DNA of 64,000 nucleotides, from NCBI GenBank assembly GCA_902778135.1, contig CACYWP010000014.1, forward strand, positions 1-64,000. Direction: 5' to 3'. The notes under the pieces are model-generated. The model saw only the letters and a list, made by a program, of their open reading frames with translations, ran no database searches and had not been told where the DNA came from. How positions within the stretch are numbered: position 1 is the stretch's first letter; every line of letters starts with the position of its first letter. The DNA is from an uncultured Coriobacteriaceae bacterium (lineage in GTDB: Bacteria; Actinomycetota; Coriobacteriia; Coriobacteriales; Atopobiaceae). The position numbers were made by a program, and so were the translations under genes. This document shows, piece by piece, positions 1 through 9,029 of this stretch.

Positions 1-149
1 CTATGACTACCCTGGCAACGCTCAGAGAACCGCGCATATCCGCAACTTCGTCCACAGTGATCCCGCGACTCGGCCGCGAATGACCCGCAGCGGCCATGCA
101 GGACCCCGCAAGAGCCATTTTGTAGTTGAAAGAAGGTCACTTTTCCGAT

Positions 150-778
150 TCTCGTTCAACGCTGTTCGTCAAATAAACCGGAAGCCTGCCCTGATCCTGG
201 TAGACCTGGGCTTCCTCCGGTAAATCGAGTATGGCGCGTTGAACGAAGGCCTATGGCGTACCTCATCGTATTCATTGAGAACCCGGCCGAGGTTCACGTC
301 CGTGAGGAACGACTCGTCGTATCCAGGACAAGGGCACCGTCTCCATACCAGTCTGCGTCATTCTTGTCCTCGTCATCCGCGGGCCCAGCATCCACATGTC
401 GCCTATGGTACGGGCGATGCTCGCCACGTCAAAGGTCACCATGCTCTTCCTCGGGCGCAACCACCACCCTGCGGCGATGATGCTACCAACCGTCGGCTAC
501 TCCCGCCAGGCTCGCGCATTGGTGATTCTTGCGCTCGAAGGTGCCGAAGAGCTTTGGGCCTGCTCGTAGGAGGTGCTCCCTGCCGAAACCGAAAACCATG
601 AGGGCTTTGCGGCAAAGCGGTACTTCCCGTACCTCCAAGCAGGACTCAGCTGTCGCGAGGGGACCCACCGAACAGCGCACTCAACTATGGGTATGCCATC
701 GTTCGGGCGCCATTGCCGCGCGAGGTGATGTGTGCGTGCCTCGTGCTTGACGCTTGGCCCAGCTGGTGACGGGTGCAT
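150..778 (-). pseudogene. decayed coding trace, family unknown
   Basis: No intact gene is visible in the first kilobase. On the minus strand, coding-like peptide segments follow one another in changing frames. One runs from about 460 with VTFDVASIARTIGDMW, a second frame continues with DEDKNDADWYGDGALV, and a third gives GYDESFLTDVNLGRVLNEYD before a stop near 160. Their composition (many Asp/Glu, GC-rich third positions) resembles real coding sequence of the neighbours, and a stop interrupts the trace near 497. I read this as the remains of one gene broken by several indels. SIARTIG recalls the C-terminal part of some alkaline-phosphatase-fold phosphoesterases, but that is a weak resemblance only. 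Confidence 0.27.
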
Positions 779-1010
779 TCTGGTACCGGCACCGACAGGT
801 GCACGTCAGCCGCAGGGTGCGTACCCGTTAGCGCGGACCCCAGCTACTCGAGTGTGTTCCCCGGGATAGGCAACGCTTTTGGTAAAAGGGTTGCATAAGT
901 CACCCCATGGCTACCTTCGTCCATTGAAAGGCTGCCCTGAGCAGCGGATACTTGGCACAACGACAATATGGGCAGACCGCTTGGCGCGGCCGACGATGGG
1001 GGAGACAGAG

Positions 1011-1862
1011 ATGATACTTGACTTCAACGAGAACAAGCCGGTGGCAGTGGTGCTCGGTGCTGGTGCGATGGCCATGGCCATCGTCCGCCGCGTGGCGGCT
1101 GGTGCCAAGGTCCTCTTGGGCGACGTGAGCGAGGAGAACCTCGCCCGCGCGGCCGACGCCTTGCGCTTCAACGGCTACGACGTCGAGACCATGGTGGTCA
1201 ATGCCCTCGACAAGGACCAGGTCTATTCCTTCGCGGCCAAGGCGGCCGAGCTGGGCGACGTCATGTGGTTCATCGACACGGCGGGTGCTAGCCCCAGCCA
1301 GGCGACGCCCCAGTTCATCATCGACCTCGACCTTATCGGCACGAGCTACGCGCTCGATGCCTTCGGCCCCGTCATGGCCAAGGGCGGGGCGGGCCTCGTG
1401 GTGAGCAGCCAGGCCGGCTGGATGGGCCACTTCACCGAGGACGAGGAGAACGCGCTTGCCCTCACGCCCACCGGCGAGCTGCGTGGCCTGCCGATGCTCC
1501 AGCCTGACGTTGTGACGACCTCCGGCAAGGCCTACATCGTTGCCAAGCGCGCCAACCACCTGCGCGTGCGCACGGCCGCCGCGACCACGTGGGCCGCGAG
1601 CCGCGCCCGCGTGAACACCATCTCTCCCGGCATCGTCATGACGCCGGTCGCCTACGACGAGTTCAATTCCCCGGGCAACACCTACCAGCACATGATCGAG
1701 GCGGGTGCCTGCCAGCGCGTGGCCTCGCCCGACGAGATTGCCGCGGCTGCCGAGTTCATGCTGACCGCACCCTTCGTCACGGGCACCGACCTGCTCATCG
1801 ACGGCGGCACCATCGCCGCCATGAAGACCGGCGCCTACGAGGGCCGTCGCGACCGGCGCTAG
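1011..1862 (+). CDS. short-chain dehydrogenase/reductase (SDR)
   Basis: A 283-residue NAD(P)-dependent oxidoreductase of the classical SDR type. The N-terminal Rossmann dinucleotide motif is GAGAMAMA (residues 16-23), a variant of TGxxxGxG that lacks the last glycine. The catalytic YxxxK is YIVAK near residue 174, followed by the usual N-x-x-SPG segment (VNTISPGIVMTPV) and a C-terminal LIDGG. The reading frame is open upstream to 879, but the start at 1011 is preceded by GGGGGAGACAGAG and begins the conserved N-terminus. The substrate cannot be told. The next gene is a broken aldo/keto reductase in the same direction, so the pair may once have acted on the same carbonyl compound. Confidence 0.85.
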   Translation: MILDFNENKPVAVVLGAGAMAMAIVRRVAAGAKVLLGDVSEENLARAADALRFNGYDVETMVVNALDKDQVYSFAAKAAELGDVMWFIDTAGASPSQATPQFIIDLDLIGTSYALDAFGPVMAKGGAGLVVSSQAGWMGHFTEDEENALALTPTGELRGLPMLQPDVVTTSGKAYIVAKRANHLRVRTAAATTWAASRARVNTISPGIVMTPVAYDEFNSPGNTYQHMIEAGACQRVASPDEIAAAAEFMLTAPFVTGTDLLIDGGTIAAMKTGAYEGRRDRR

Positions 1863-1926
1863 GCGCGGGACCGGTTAGGCGTCCATCAGAGGTCGTATCT
1901 ACTCAACCCAAGGGAAGGTGAAGCGG

Positions 1927-2504
1927 ATGGACTTCATACAGCTCAACGATGGCAACAAGATTCCTGCCATTGGCTTCGGCGTGTTCATGATTTCCAACGA
2001 TGGCCCCACTTACGAAGCCGTGCGCGACGCCTTGAAGGCGGGGTACCGCCACATCGACACGGCGCCGCCTACCTGAACGAAGGTGACGTTGGCCGCGCGG
2101 TGCGCGACTCGGGCATTCCTCGCGAGCAGATTTGGGTCACCACCAAGCTGTGGCCGCAGGACTATGCCGCGGCCGATGCGCCTGCTGGCATCGACCTTTC
2201 GCTCGAGAACCTGGGCCTCGACTACATCGACCTCATGCTGCTGCACCAGCCGTATGGTCCGGTCGACGAGGCATGGGCAGCTCTGGAGGAGGCGAAGGCT
2301 GCCGGAAAGATCCGTTCCATCGGCGTCTCCAACATGAGCGTCAACATCTGGAACAAGTGGGTACCGAGCTTCAGGATGCTTCCTGCCGTGAACCAGGTGG
2401 AGTGCAACCCGCTCTTCCAGCAGCGTGAGCTGCGCGCCGTGCTCGATCCGCTGGACGTGGTGCTGGGTGTGACGGCACCGCGCTGGGACGCACCGGTGGC
2501 GTAG
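1927..2504 (+). pseudogene. aldo/keto reductase, frameshifted and truncated
   Basis: The first 46 codons (from MDFIQLNDGNKIPAIGFGVF to GYRHIDTA) are the N-terminus of an aldo/keto reductase of the 2,5-diketo-gluconate reductase type. The frame then hits a stop near 2076. The continuation YLNEGDVGRAVRDSGI, IWVTTKLWPQDY, GLDYIDLMLLHQP, IRSIGVSNMS and AVNQVECNPLFQQ is in another frame; one base is missing around 2065-2070. Homology stops near 2460, where about 90-100 C-terminal residues should follow; instead there is unrelated sequence ending at 2504. Catalytic Asp and Tyr (HIDTA and AYLNE) lie on either side of the shift. The gene is non-functional as written. Confidence 0.8.
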
Positions 2505-2521
2505 TCCGCTCGTCAGGTCTC

Positions 2522-2960
2522 GTGCTCCCTTGTGAGCCAGTGAGCGTCAGGTTGATCCCATCGATGGTGTGGTGCGTGATGAAGGCACAGTCACAGGTGG
2601 GCACGGCGCGCTTCTACCGCCGTGCCTTCGATGAGGACACGCAGAACTCCATCGAGCAGTATCTGCTGCAACTCAGCGTGGAGGCAAACGAGGCTGCCCT
2701 GAGGCGCCATCTGGGGGTGGGAAACTCTCCTGCGAGCATGCGTTCCGGGCTCGTCACTTCGCCCACGGCAATGTGGGGTGCGTCATCGATTGGCTGCGTG
2801 GCGAGCTCGTGACTACGCCGGAGCAGCTTGCAACCTCGATGTTCGTCTGCATGCCTGCAGTGCTGCATGCTGCACACGAAACGCTGGCAGGCATATCGTG
2901 GTTCTGCTTCGTCCCCCCGCCAACCGGGGGGCGGTCTGATCGGGTCCTCTTTCCAGCTTG
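2522..2960 (+). pseudogene. TetR-family regulator, C-terminal remnant
   Basis: Only the ligand-binding half of a TetR-type regulator survives. One frame gives FYRRAFDEDTQNSIEQYLL and VEANEAALRRHLG (about 2610-2720); after a one-base shift the next frame gives FRARHFAHGNVGCVIDWLRG and TPEQLATSMFVCMPAVLHAA (about 2745-2890). Together these match the C-terminal domain of TetR regulators, with a helix ending in a VIDWLRGEL-like motif. The DNA-binding N-terminal helix-turn-helix is absent; the remnant abuts the broken end of the aldo/keto reductase, so a deletion probably joined the two genes. It may once have controlled the neighbouring oxidoreductases (inference). Confidence 0.6.
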
Positions 2961-3080
2961 CGTCTCGCGCAAGGTGGGTCACGAAAGGCGCAAGCCGCCG
3001 ACGGATCCGATTTGGCTATCCTAGATGCAACGGGAGTCACGAGGCCATGCTGGCCTCGTGCCGGAGAGGAAGGAACGACC

Positions 3081-3494
3081 ATGATGACCTTTGACGAGTA
3101 CCAGGCGACCCTGCCCATGCCCATCGGCCCCAAGCTGGACAACCCCCACTTCACGGGCGACGTGTGGCTTGTCCCGCTGGTGACGGGCAACGACGTGCAG
3201 ACCCAGATGGTCACCTTCGCTCCGGGCTGCATCAACGACTACCACATCCACCACGGCTCCGAGCAGACCATCATCTGCACCGGCGGGCGTGGCTGGTACC
3301 AGGAGGAGGGGAAGGACGCCATCGAGATGAGGCCCGGCGACGCCATCGCCATCCCCGTGGAGGTGCGCCACTGGCACGGTGCGGCCAAGGACAGCTGGTT
3401 CAGTCACATCGTGGTGTACAGCCGCGCCCACGAGGGCTTCCATGCCGAGTGGTGCGAGCCCGTTCCGCAGGAGATCTACGACGGTCTGGAGTAG
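3081..3494 (+). CDS. cupin-domain protein
   Basis: A 137-residue single-domain cupin. The metal-binding motif 1 is HIHHGSEQTIICTGGRG (H-x-H, then E) and motif 2 is PGDAIAIP with VRHWHGA supplying the last histidines. The length and motif spacing fit small cupins often found beside carboxymuconolactone-decarboxylase-like and aldo/keto reductase genes. The start is chosen after GAGAGGAAGGAACGACC; the next codon is also ATG, so 3084 is possible. The reaction is unknown. It stands between the broken regulator and an alpha/beta hydrolase on the same strand, about 90 bases apart. Confidence 0.75.
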   Translation: MMTFDEYQATLPMPIGPKLDNPHFTGDVWLVPLVTGNDVQTQMVTFAPGCINDYHIHHGSEQTIICTGGRGWYQEEGKDAIEMRPGDAIAIPVEVRHWHGAAKDSWFSHIVVYSRAHEGFHAEWCEPVPQEIYDGLE

Positions 3495-3585
3495 GACGCA
3501 TGGCCACCCGTGGGCCATGTCCGCATAGCGCACCATTCCCAATCCGCGTCCCTGTGAAATGACCCTGCGACCGAAGAGCAAAGCC

Positions 3586-4596
3586 ATGTCTTACCAGCCC
3601 AGAACGCCCCAGCCCTACCAGGGCAACCCCTTCGGCTTCGTCTACGGTGACGCGCTGACGGCCAACGTCGATGGCGCGGTCAACGTCCACCCCATCGCCT
3701 ACGACGCCGGCGGCGTCACCGTGGCAGCCAACGTCTACACGCCCGCGGGATATCACGAGGACGGTTCGTATGCCGGCATCGTGGTGGGGCACCCCAACGG
3801 CGCGGTGAAGGAGCAGGCAGCCGGCCTGTATGCGCAGCGCCTTGCGCAGGAGGGCTTCGTGACCATCGCGTTCGACGCCGTGACTACGGGCGAGAGCGGG
3901 GGAGAGCCGCGCAACCGCGACGTCCCGTACCTGCGTGTCGAGGACTATCGTCTGGCCGCCGACGTCCTGTCCACCTTCCCCGGCGTCGACCCCTCTCGCC
4001 TGGGCGTGCTCGGTATCTGCGGTGGTGGTGGCTACGCCCTCTCCGCGGCACAGATGGACAAGCGCTTCAGGGCCGTCGCCGTCGTCTCGATGTTCAACAC
4101 CGGTTCGGTGCGTCGCGAGGGCTTCCAGAAGGCACAGGCGGATAGCGTGCTCAAGCGCCTGCATGACGTGGCTGACCTTCGGGTGCGCGAGGTCCAGACG
4201 GGTGAGCTCACCTACAACGCCAACATGTCCGACATGGACCCCGAGGTGGGTCACAAGCTGCCCTTCGATATGTACCGCGAGGGCTACGAGTACTACGTGG
4301 AGACCCATGCGCATCCACGCGCGCTCTCCCGCTTCGCCCAGCGTGACCTCATGGACCTCTTCGCCTGGGATCCGGACGACTTCATGTTCCTCATCGACCA
4401 GCCGCTGCTCATGGTGGTGGGCGAGAAGGCCGACACGGCGTACATGTCCCAGAGCGCCTTCGAGGCGGCGACCGGCACCGTGGACAAGGAGCTCTACGTT
4501 GTGTCAGGCGCCACGCACGTGGACCTCTACTGGAGGCCCGACATGGTGGACGACGCGCTGGCCAAGCTGGTGGAGTTCTTTACCGACAGGATCTAG
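3586..4596 (+). CDS. alpha/beta hydrolase (dienelactone-hydrolase-like)
   Basis: A 336-residue alpha/beta-hydrolase. A VGHPNG loop near residue 67 precedes helix A, the nucleophile elbow is GICGGGGY (about residues 144-151) with Cys in the nucleophile place as in dienelactone hydrolases and their relatives, and the C-terminal part has a strand MVVGEKADT (acid) and GATHVDLYW (histidine). There is no signal peptide, so it should be cytoplasmic. An in-frame ATG at 3559 would add nine residues; 3586 follows GAAGAGCAAAGCC and starts the more usual N-terminus. Substrate unknown. Confidence 0.75.
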   Translation: MSYQPRTPQPYQGNPFGFVYGDALTANVDGAVNVHPIAYDAGGVTVAANVYTPAGYHEDGSYAGIVVGHPNGAVKEQAAGLYAQRLAQEGFVTIAFDAVTTGESGGEPRNRDVPYLRVEDYRLAADVLSTFPGVDPSRLGVLGICGGGGYALSAAQMDKRFRAVAVVSMFNTGSVRREGFQKAQADSVLKRLHDVADLRVREVQTGELTYNANMSDMDPEVGHKLPFDMYREGYEYYVETHAHPRALSRFAQRDLMDLFAWDPDDFMFLIDQPLLMVVGEKADTAYMSQSAFEAATGTVDKELYVVSGATHVDLYWRPDMVDDALAKLVEFFTDRI

Positions 4597-4643
4597 CCTG
4601 CGACGTTCGCCCAGCTAGGCACGTTCGGCCATCGGTTCGACCG

Positions 4644-4720
4644 TTCGACCATCGGGGACGGAGGCTTTCGTGCAGCGGGACGGGCTTTTCGACCGCGGAG
4701 AACCGTCCCCGATGGTCGAA
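4644..4720. terminator. 18-bp perfect inverted repeat between convergent genes
   Basis: TTCGACCATCGGGGACGG (4644-4661) is repeated in exact inverse at 4703-4720, separated by 41 bases. It lies between the hydrolase and the convergent DUF4129 gene, so a bidirectional terminator is the simplest reading. The loop is long and there is no T-run, so a REP-like element is the alternative. Confidence 0.5.
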
Positions 4721-4724
4721 TGGG

Positions 4725-6062
4725 CTACATCCGCCAGAACGCGCCGGCGAGGTAGCGGCACCAACCGAGCGTCCGACGCGCACACGCAGGCAGGGCGTCA
4801 TAGACGCGCCAACACGTACGGAGCTCGTCCTCGGTGGGGTCGAGGCCCGCGTAACGTGCCTTCTCGTAGACATCCGTGAGCGCCGCCCACTCGTCAAGTC
4901 CCACACCCGCCGGTGCTGTCAGCTCCACGAGCCTATCCTCCTGCGCAGAGAGGAACTCGCGTGGTGTCATCGCCTCGTCACGCACGATGCCGACGGCGTC
5001 CAGTCGCGAGAGTGCCCTCAGGTAGATCTTGGTGGCACGATCGGTCGGCTGTCGCTCTCGCTCGAGCGAGAGCCGAGCCACCCTGCGCGCCAGCAGCCGA
5101 AGGGGAACGGGTAGGGCAAGCAGTGCAAGGAGCACGGGGATGAGGGGAGGGCCGCCCACCGCAGGGCCGCTGGAATCTGGCGCCATGGCATCGCCCGCAG
5201 ACTGGGTGTCCGCCAAATCGTCGTCCATCAGAACATCTCCGACCGGACCCTCCGGAGTCTCCTCGACCGTCGAGCCCGTATCGGCTGTCGGGTCCGTCTC
5301 GACCGACACGTTCGTCCCCGATTCACCCGTGGCAGGCCGTCGCCACACGGCCGGCGTCCCGGCAAACGCCACCATCAGGCAGACGAGGCCGACCGCGACC
5401 GAAAGCGCCGCAACCTGCCCGTATATCCCGAGAGTGCGGGAAGGACGCCCCTCGTTGGTTGCGGGTTCGGTTGCGGCCCGCTCCCAACCGTCGGGCATCG
5501 TGATGCGGGTTGCCGAACTGCGCATCAAGAGGAGTGCCGCTATCGCGCAGATGCATGCGATGTGTACGAAGAGCATGCTCGGTTCTATGACGACAATCTC
5601 GTCAATCGAATCGACAAGCACGAGCAACTCGGTGACGAACAGGACAAGGGTCCAGCGCAGTCGGATGATGTAGAAGAGCATCGTTCCCAAAAGGATGGAA
5701 AGGGGACTGGCAAATACCAGGGCGGAGTCCAGGTTGGCCAGGCCCGTGAAGCCAAGTATCGCCTCGGAGGCCATGATGCCTGCCGGCAGGATGAGCCACG
5801 CTGCGTTCACCCCGCGCTCGTCGCGTATCAGGTACGTGCAGGCATACAGGGTTCCCTGCACGAAGGCCTGCGTGAGGCCAGCGACTATGACAAGCATGGC
5901 GACACTCGAGCCGTCGTGATACGACATGACAACGGACATGCAGGTCATGGCTATGATGGAGAGCAGGAGCTCGGGCAAAAGCGCGCGAAGGCGCTCGCGG
6001 GCGTTCGGGAGTAGGAGGGAGCCCAGCTTGCCGAGGGCGCCCATGGGGCGGCTGGCTGTCAT
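4725..6062 (-). CDS. membrane protein with C-terminal DUF4129
   Basis: A 445-residue integral membrane protein. The first 190 residues form about six hydrophobic helices; a seventh follows near residue 225. An acidic, Thr/Ser-rich extracytoplasmic stretch of about 70 residues, then a helix PPLIPVLLALLALPVPLRLL, lead to a cytoplasmic tail with the DUF4129 pattern (IYLRALSRLDAVGI, TPREFL, VYEKARYAG). It overlaps the upstream DUF58 gene by four bases and is the last gene of moxR-DUF58-DUF4129. In many actinobacteria such operons also carry a transglutaminase, which is absent here. A role in envelope or secreted-protein maturation is inferred from family context. Confidence 0.75.
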   Translation of the reverse strand: MTASRPMGALGKLGSLLLPNARERLRALLPELLLSIIAMTCMSVVMSYHDGSSVAMLVIVAGLTQAFVQGTLYACTYLIRDERGVNAAWLILPAGIMASEAILGFTGLANLDSALVFASPLSILLGTMLFYIIRLRWTLVLFVTELLVLVDSIDEIVVIEPSMLFVHIACICAIAALLLMRSSATRITMPDGWERAATEPATNEGRPSRTLGIYGQVAALSVAVGLVCLMVAFAGTPAVWRRPATGESGTNVSVETDPTADTGSTVEETPEGPVGDVLMDDDLADTQSAGDAMAPDSSGPAVGGPPLIPVLLALLALPVPLRLLARRVARLSLERERQPTDRATKIYLRALSRLDAVGIVRDEAMTPREFLSAQEDRLVELTAPAGVGLDEWAALTDVYEKARYAGLDPTEDELRTCWRVYDALPACARRTLGWCRYLAGAFWRM

Positions 6063-7414
6063 GAGGGCATCACCGCCTGCACGATCTGCGAGCCATCGGT
6101 CAACCCGATGACCCCAATCGATGCATTCCGCAGCCGGGCGTCATAGGCTCGCTGCAGCGCACCCTCTCCCTCCGAACCGGCAGGCAGCGCATGCACCACC
6201 AGCAGCGCAACGCCCGCACGATGGCAGCCGATGAGCTCCCTCACGGTCCTCTCGGTGAGGCAGCTGGTCGCAAATATCACGTAGCCGGGATTCCCGTCGC
6301 GCAGGGACTGGATCGACCTGTCGCTGAGCTCTCGTGCCCCCTGCATCTGCGAGGGACGCCGGGCGGTCTCGACAAACCAGCCAAGCATCGCCGGGCCCGT
6401 CCAGTCCGCGTCGACAAGCGAGCCCTCATGGTTGTAAAAGCGCAGATGCCCCGCGATGCCGTTCTCCCGAGCGTGTTCGAGGAGCGAGAAGCCTCCCTCG
6501 AACATGGTGTCATGCAGATGGTACGCGGAGGCGGCGGAACCAGGGGCGATCGCGGGACCGTAGGTGTCGATTACCAGCGTTGCGCTGGAGATGGTCGGGG
6601 TCTCGAAGAGCTTGGTGAAGAGCTCTCCCTGGTTGTGGGCGACCAGCTTCCAATGGATGGTCTTGAGGGGATCGCCGGGAAGATAGTCGCGCACGCGATC
6701 GTAGTCAAGCGCATCTGCCGGGGAGCGGGGCAGGCCGAGGCTGTCCTGACCGGCCCTGCGCTCCCTTGGGATCCCGTAAGCGAGACGGTAGACATTGGGC
6801 ACGACGCGCATGCGCCATCGGCCCGATGACTCCCGGGCACGCGAGGCCAGGCCGAGGAGGCCATAGACGCGGATCTCGGAGGATTGCAGCCTGAAGATGC
6901 CCACGTGGTCGAAGACGTTTGCCACGACGGTGGATTCGGCGCTGCGTGCGGGTAGGGAGAGCTGCCTGCCCTTCGGGCTGTCCAAGCCTGTCACGGCAGG
7001 CTCGTTCCGGGAATCGGGCACGAGCTCGAACGTCACCACGGCGCGTAGCACGGGCAGCCATGCATCGTTTGTGACGGTCACGCGGGCAGCGTCGGAGCTG
7101 AGCCGCGAGACCTGGATCGTGACCCCGTCGGCATCCAATCCCTCGAGGCCCTCCTCGATGCCCGGTACCGAGAAGCGTACCTGCGAAGAGACGTACCACA
7201 GGTACGCAAGCGAGACGGCAAACAGCGCGAGAACGAAGATCGCGTTGAGACGTGCGACGATGCCGGCCCCTTCGTTCAGCAGGCCATGGGTGACCACGAC
7301 TGCCAGCGTGATGAGGACGTAGACCGTGGCAAATAATCCGAGAAGGGTTCGCCAGGACTGCGACAACCAGGAGGAGGGCCTCCGCAAGACCTTGTGCTGG
7401 GGGTCTGCTGCCAT
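6059..7414 (-). CDS. DUF58 domain protein
   Basis: A 451-residue protein with two N-terminal membrane helices (about residues 20-45 and 55-75) and a large cytoplasmic part. The DUF58 signature is clear: DYDRVRDYLPGDPLKTIHWK, followed by a vWA-like fold with ATLVIDTYG. DUF58 proteins are usual partners of MoxR ATPases; the MoxR gene lies 15 bases upstream and the DUF4129 gene overlaps downstream, so the three are co-transcribed and probably form one complex. The biochemical activity of the family is not established. Confidence 0.85.
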   Translation of the reverse strand: MAADPQHKVLRRPSSWLSQSWRTLLGLFATVYVLITLAVVVTHGLLNEGAGIVARLNAIFVLALFAVSLAYLWYVSSQVRFSVPGIEEGLEGLDADGVTIQVSRLSSDAARVTVTNDAWLPVLRAVVTFELVPDSRNEPAVTGLDSPKGRQLSLPARSAESTVVANVFDHVGIFRLQSSEIRVYGLLGLASRARESSGRWRMRVVPNVYRLAYGIPRERRAGQDSLGLPRSPADALDYDRVRDYLPGDPLKTIHWKLVAHNQGELFTKLFETPTISSATLVIDTYGPAIAPGSAASAYHLHDTMFEGGFSLLEHARENGIAGHLRFYNHEGSLVDADWTGPAMLGWFVETARRPSQMQGARELSDRSIQSLRDGNPGYVIFATSCLTERTVRELIGCHRAGVALLVVHALPAGSEGEGALQRAYDARLRNASIGVIGLTDGSQIVQAVMPS

Positions 7415-7429
7415 GCTGGTTCCGTGTTG

Positions 7430-8389
<960 letters not shown>

Positions 8390-8631
8390 GGCGGTCCTTT
8401 CCCGTGGGGTGACAGGGGAAGTATACCAGCGGGCATGGTGCGAATGACGCGCAGGCCGACACGCCGCGCCTCACGACCTCGTCCTTGGCGGCACTGCGGG
8501 ACGGTCGGTCGCGAAACGCACAATCCTCGAGATATGTGAGACATGGCGAGCCCTCATGCGTATAAACTAATGACGAGCAGGAGAGCAGATGACGTGTTTG
8601 GCGTGGTCTGCCCAGAGAAGAGGAGACAGGT

Positions 8632-8913
8632 ATGAACGACGAGCAGAAGAAGGGTCTTGACGAGGCTGCCCTCGATGGCATCGAGCTCAACGACGAGGAC
8701 CTGGAGGGCGTAACGGGCGGATACATCTACCACGACATGGGCGATGCCTCCGCTCACCGCCGCGAGGCCTACTATGTCCTCGATGACAACGAGCGCGTCG
8801 TGATGAGGTTCGATAGCATGGCCAAGGCGGAGCATTGGGCGCACAACCTGCGGACCAGCACCACGCTTCTCAGCGCGGAGGAGTTCGAGCGGATGCGCAG
8901 GAACAACAAGTAG
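8632..8913 (+). CDS. double-glycine leader small protein
   Basis: A 93-residue peptide. The N-terminal 33 residues are acidic and end in LNDEDLEGVTGG, which matches the double-glycine leaders (Nif11/class II bacteriocin type) recognised by peptidase-containing ABC exporters. The rest is charged and ordinary, with no Cys and no hydrophobic bacteriocin-like core, so a toxic product is not obvious. The start follows GAGAAGAGGAGACAGGT. No C39-peptidase transporter or modification enzyme is adjacent; the gene stands alone between a divergent moxR operon and a strong hairpin. Confidence 0.7.
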   Translation: MNDEQKKGLDEAALDGIELNDEDLEGVTGGYIYHDMGDASAHRREAYYVLDDNERVVMRFDSMAKAEHWAHNLRTSTTLLSAEEFERMRRNNK

Positions 8914-8932
8914 CCTCAGGCAAGGCAAGGTT

Positions 8933-8975
8933 GAACAGGGCGGCGGCCTCCGGTTCGGAGGCCGCCGCCCTGTTC
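8933..8975. terminator. 20-bp perfect hairpin between convergent genes
   Basis: GAACAGGGCGGCGGCCTCCG (8933-8952) pairs perfectly with 8956-8975 around a GTT loop. It lies between the small leader peptide and the convergent lipoprotein gene. There is no U-run after the stem on the plus strand. A bidirectional terminator is likely. Confidence 0.7.
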
Positions 8976-9029
8976 GTCGGTCTGGGAGACGCACGAGGGG
9001 CGCCGTCAACCGACGCCCCTCACGTGACG

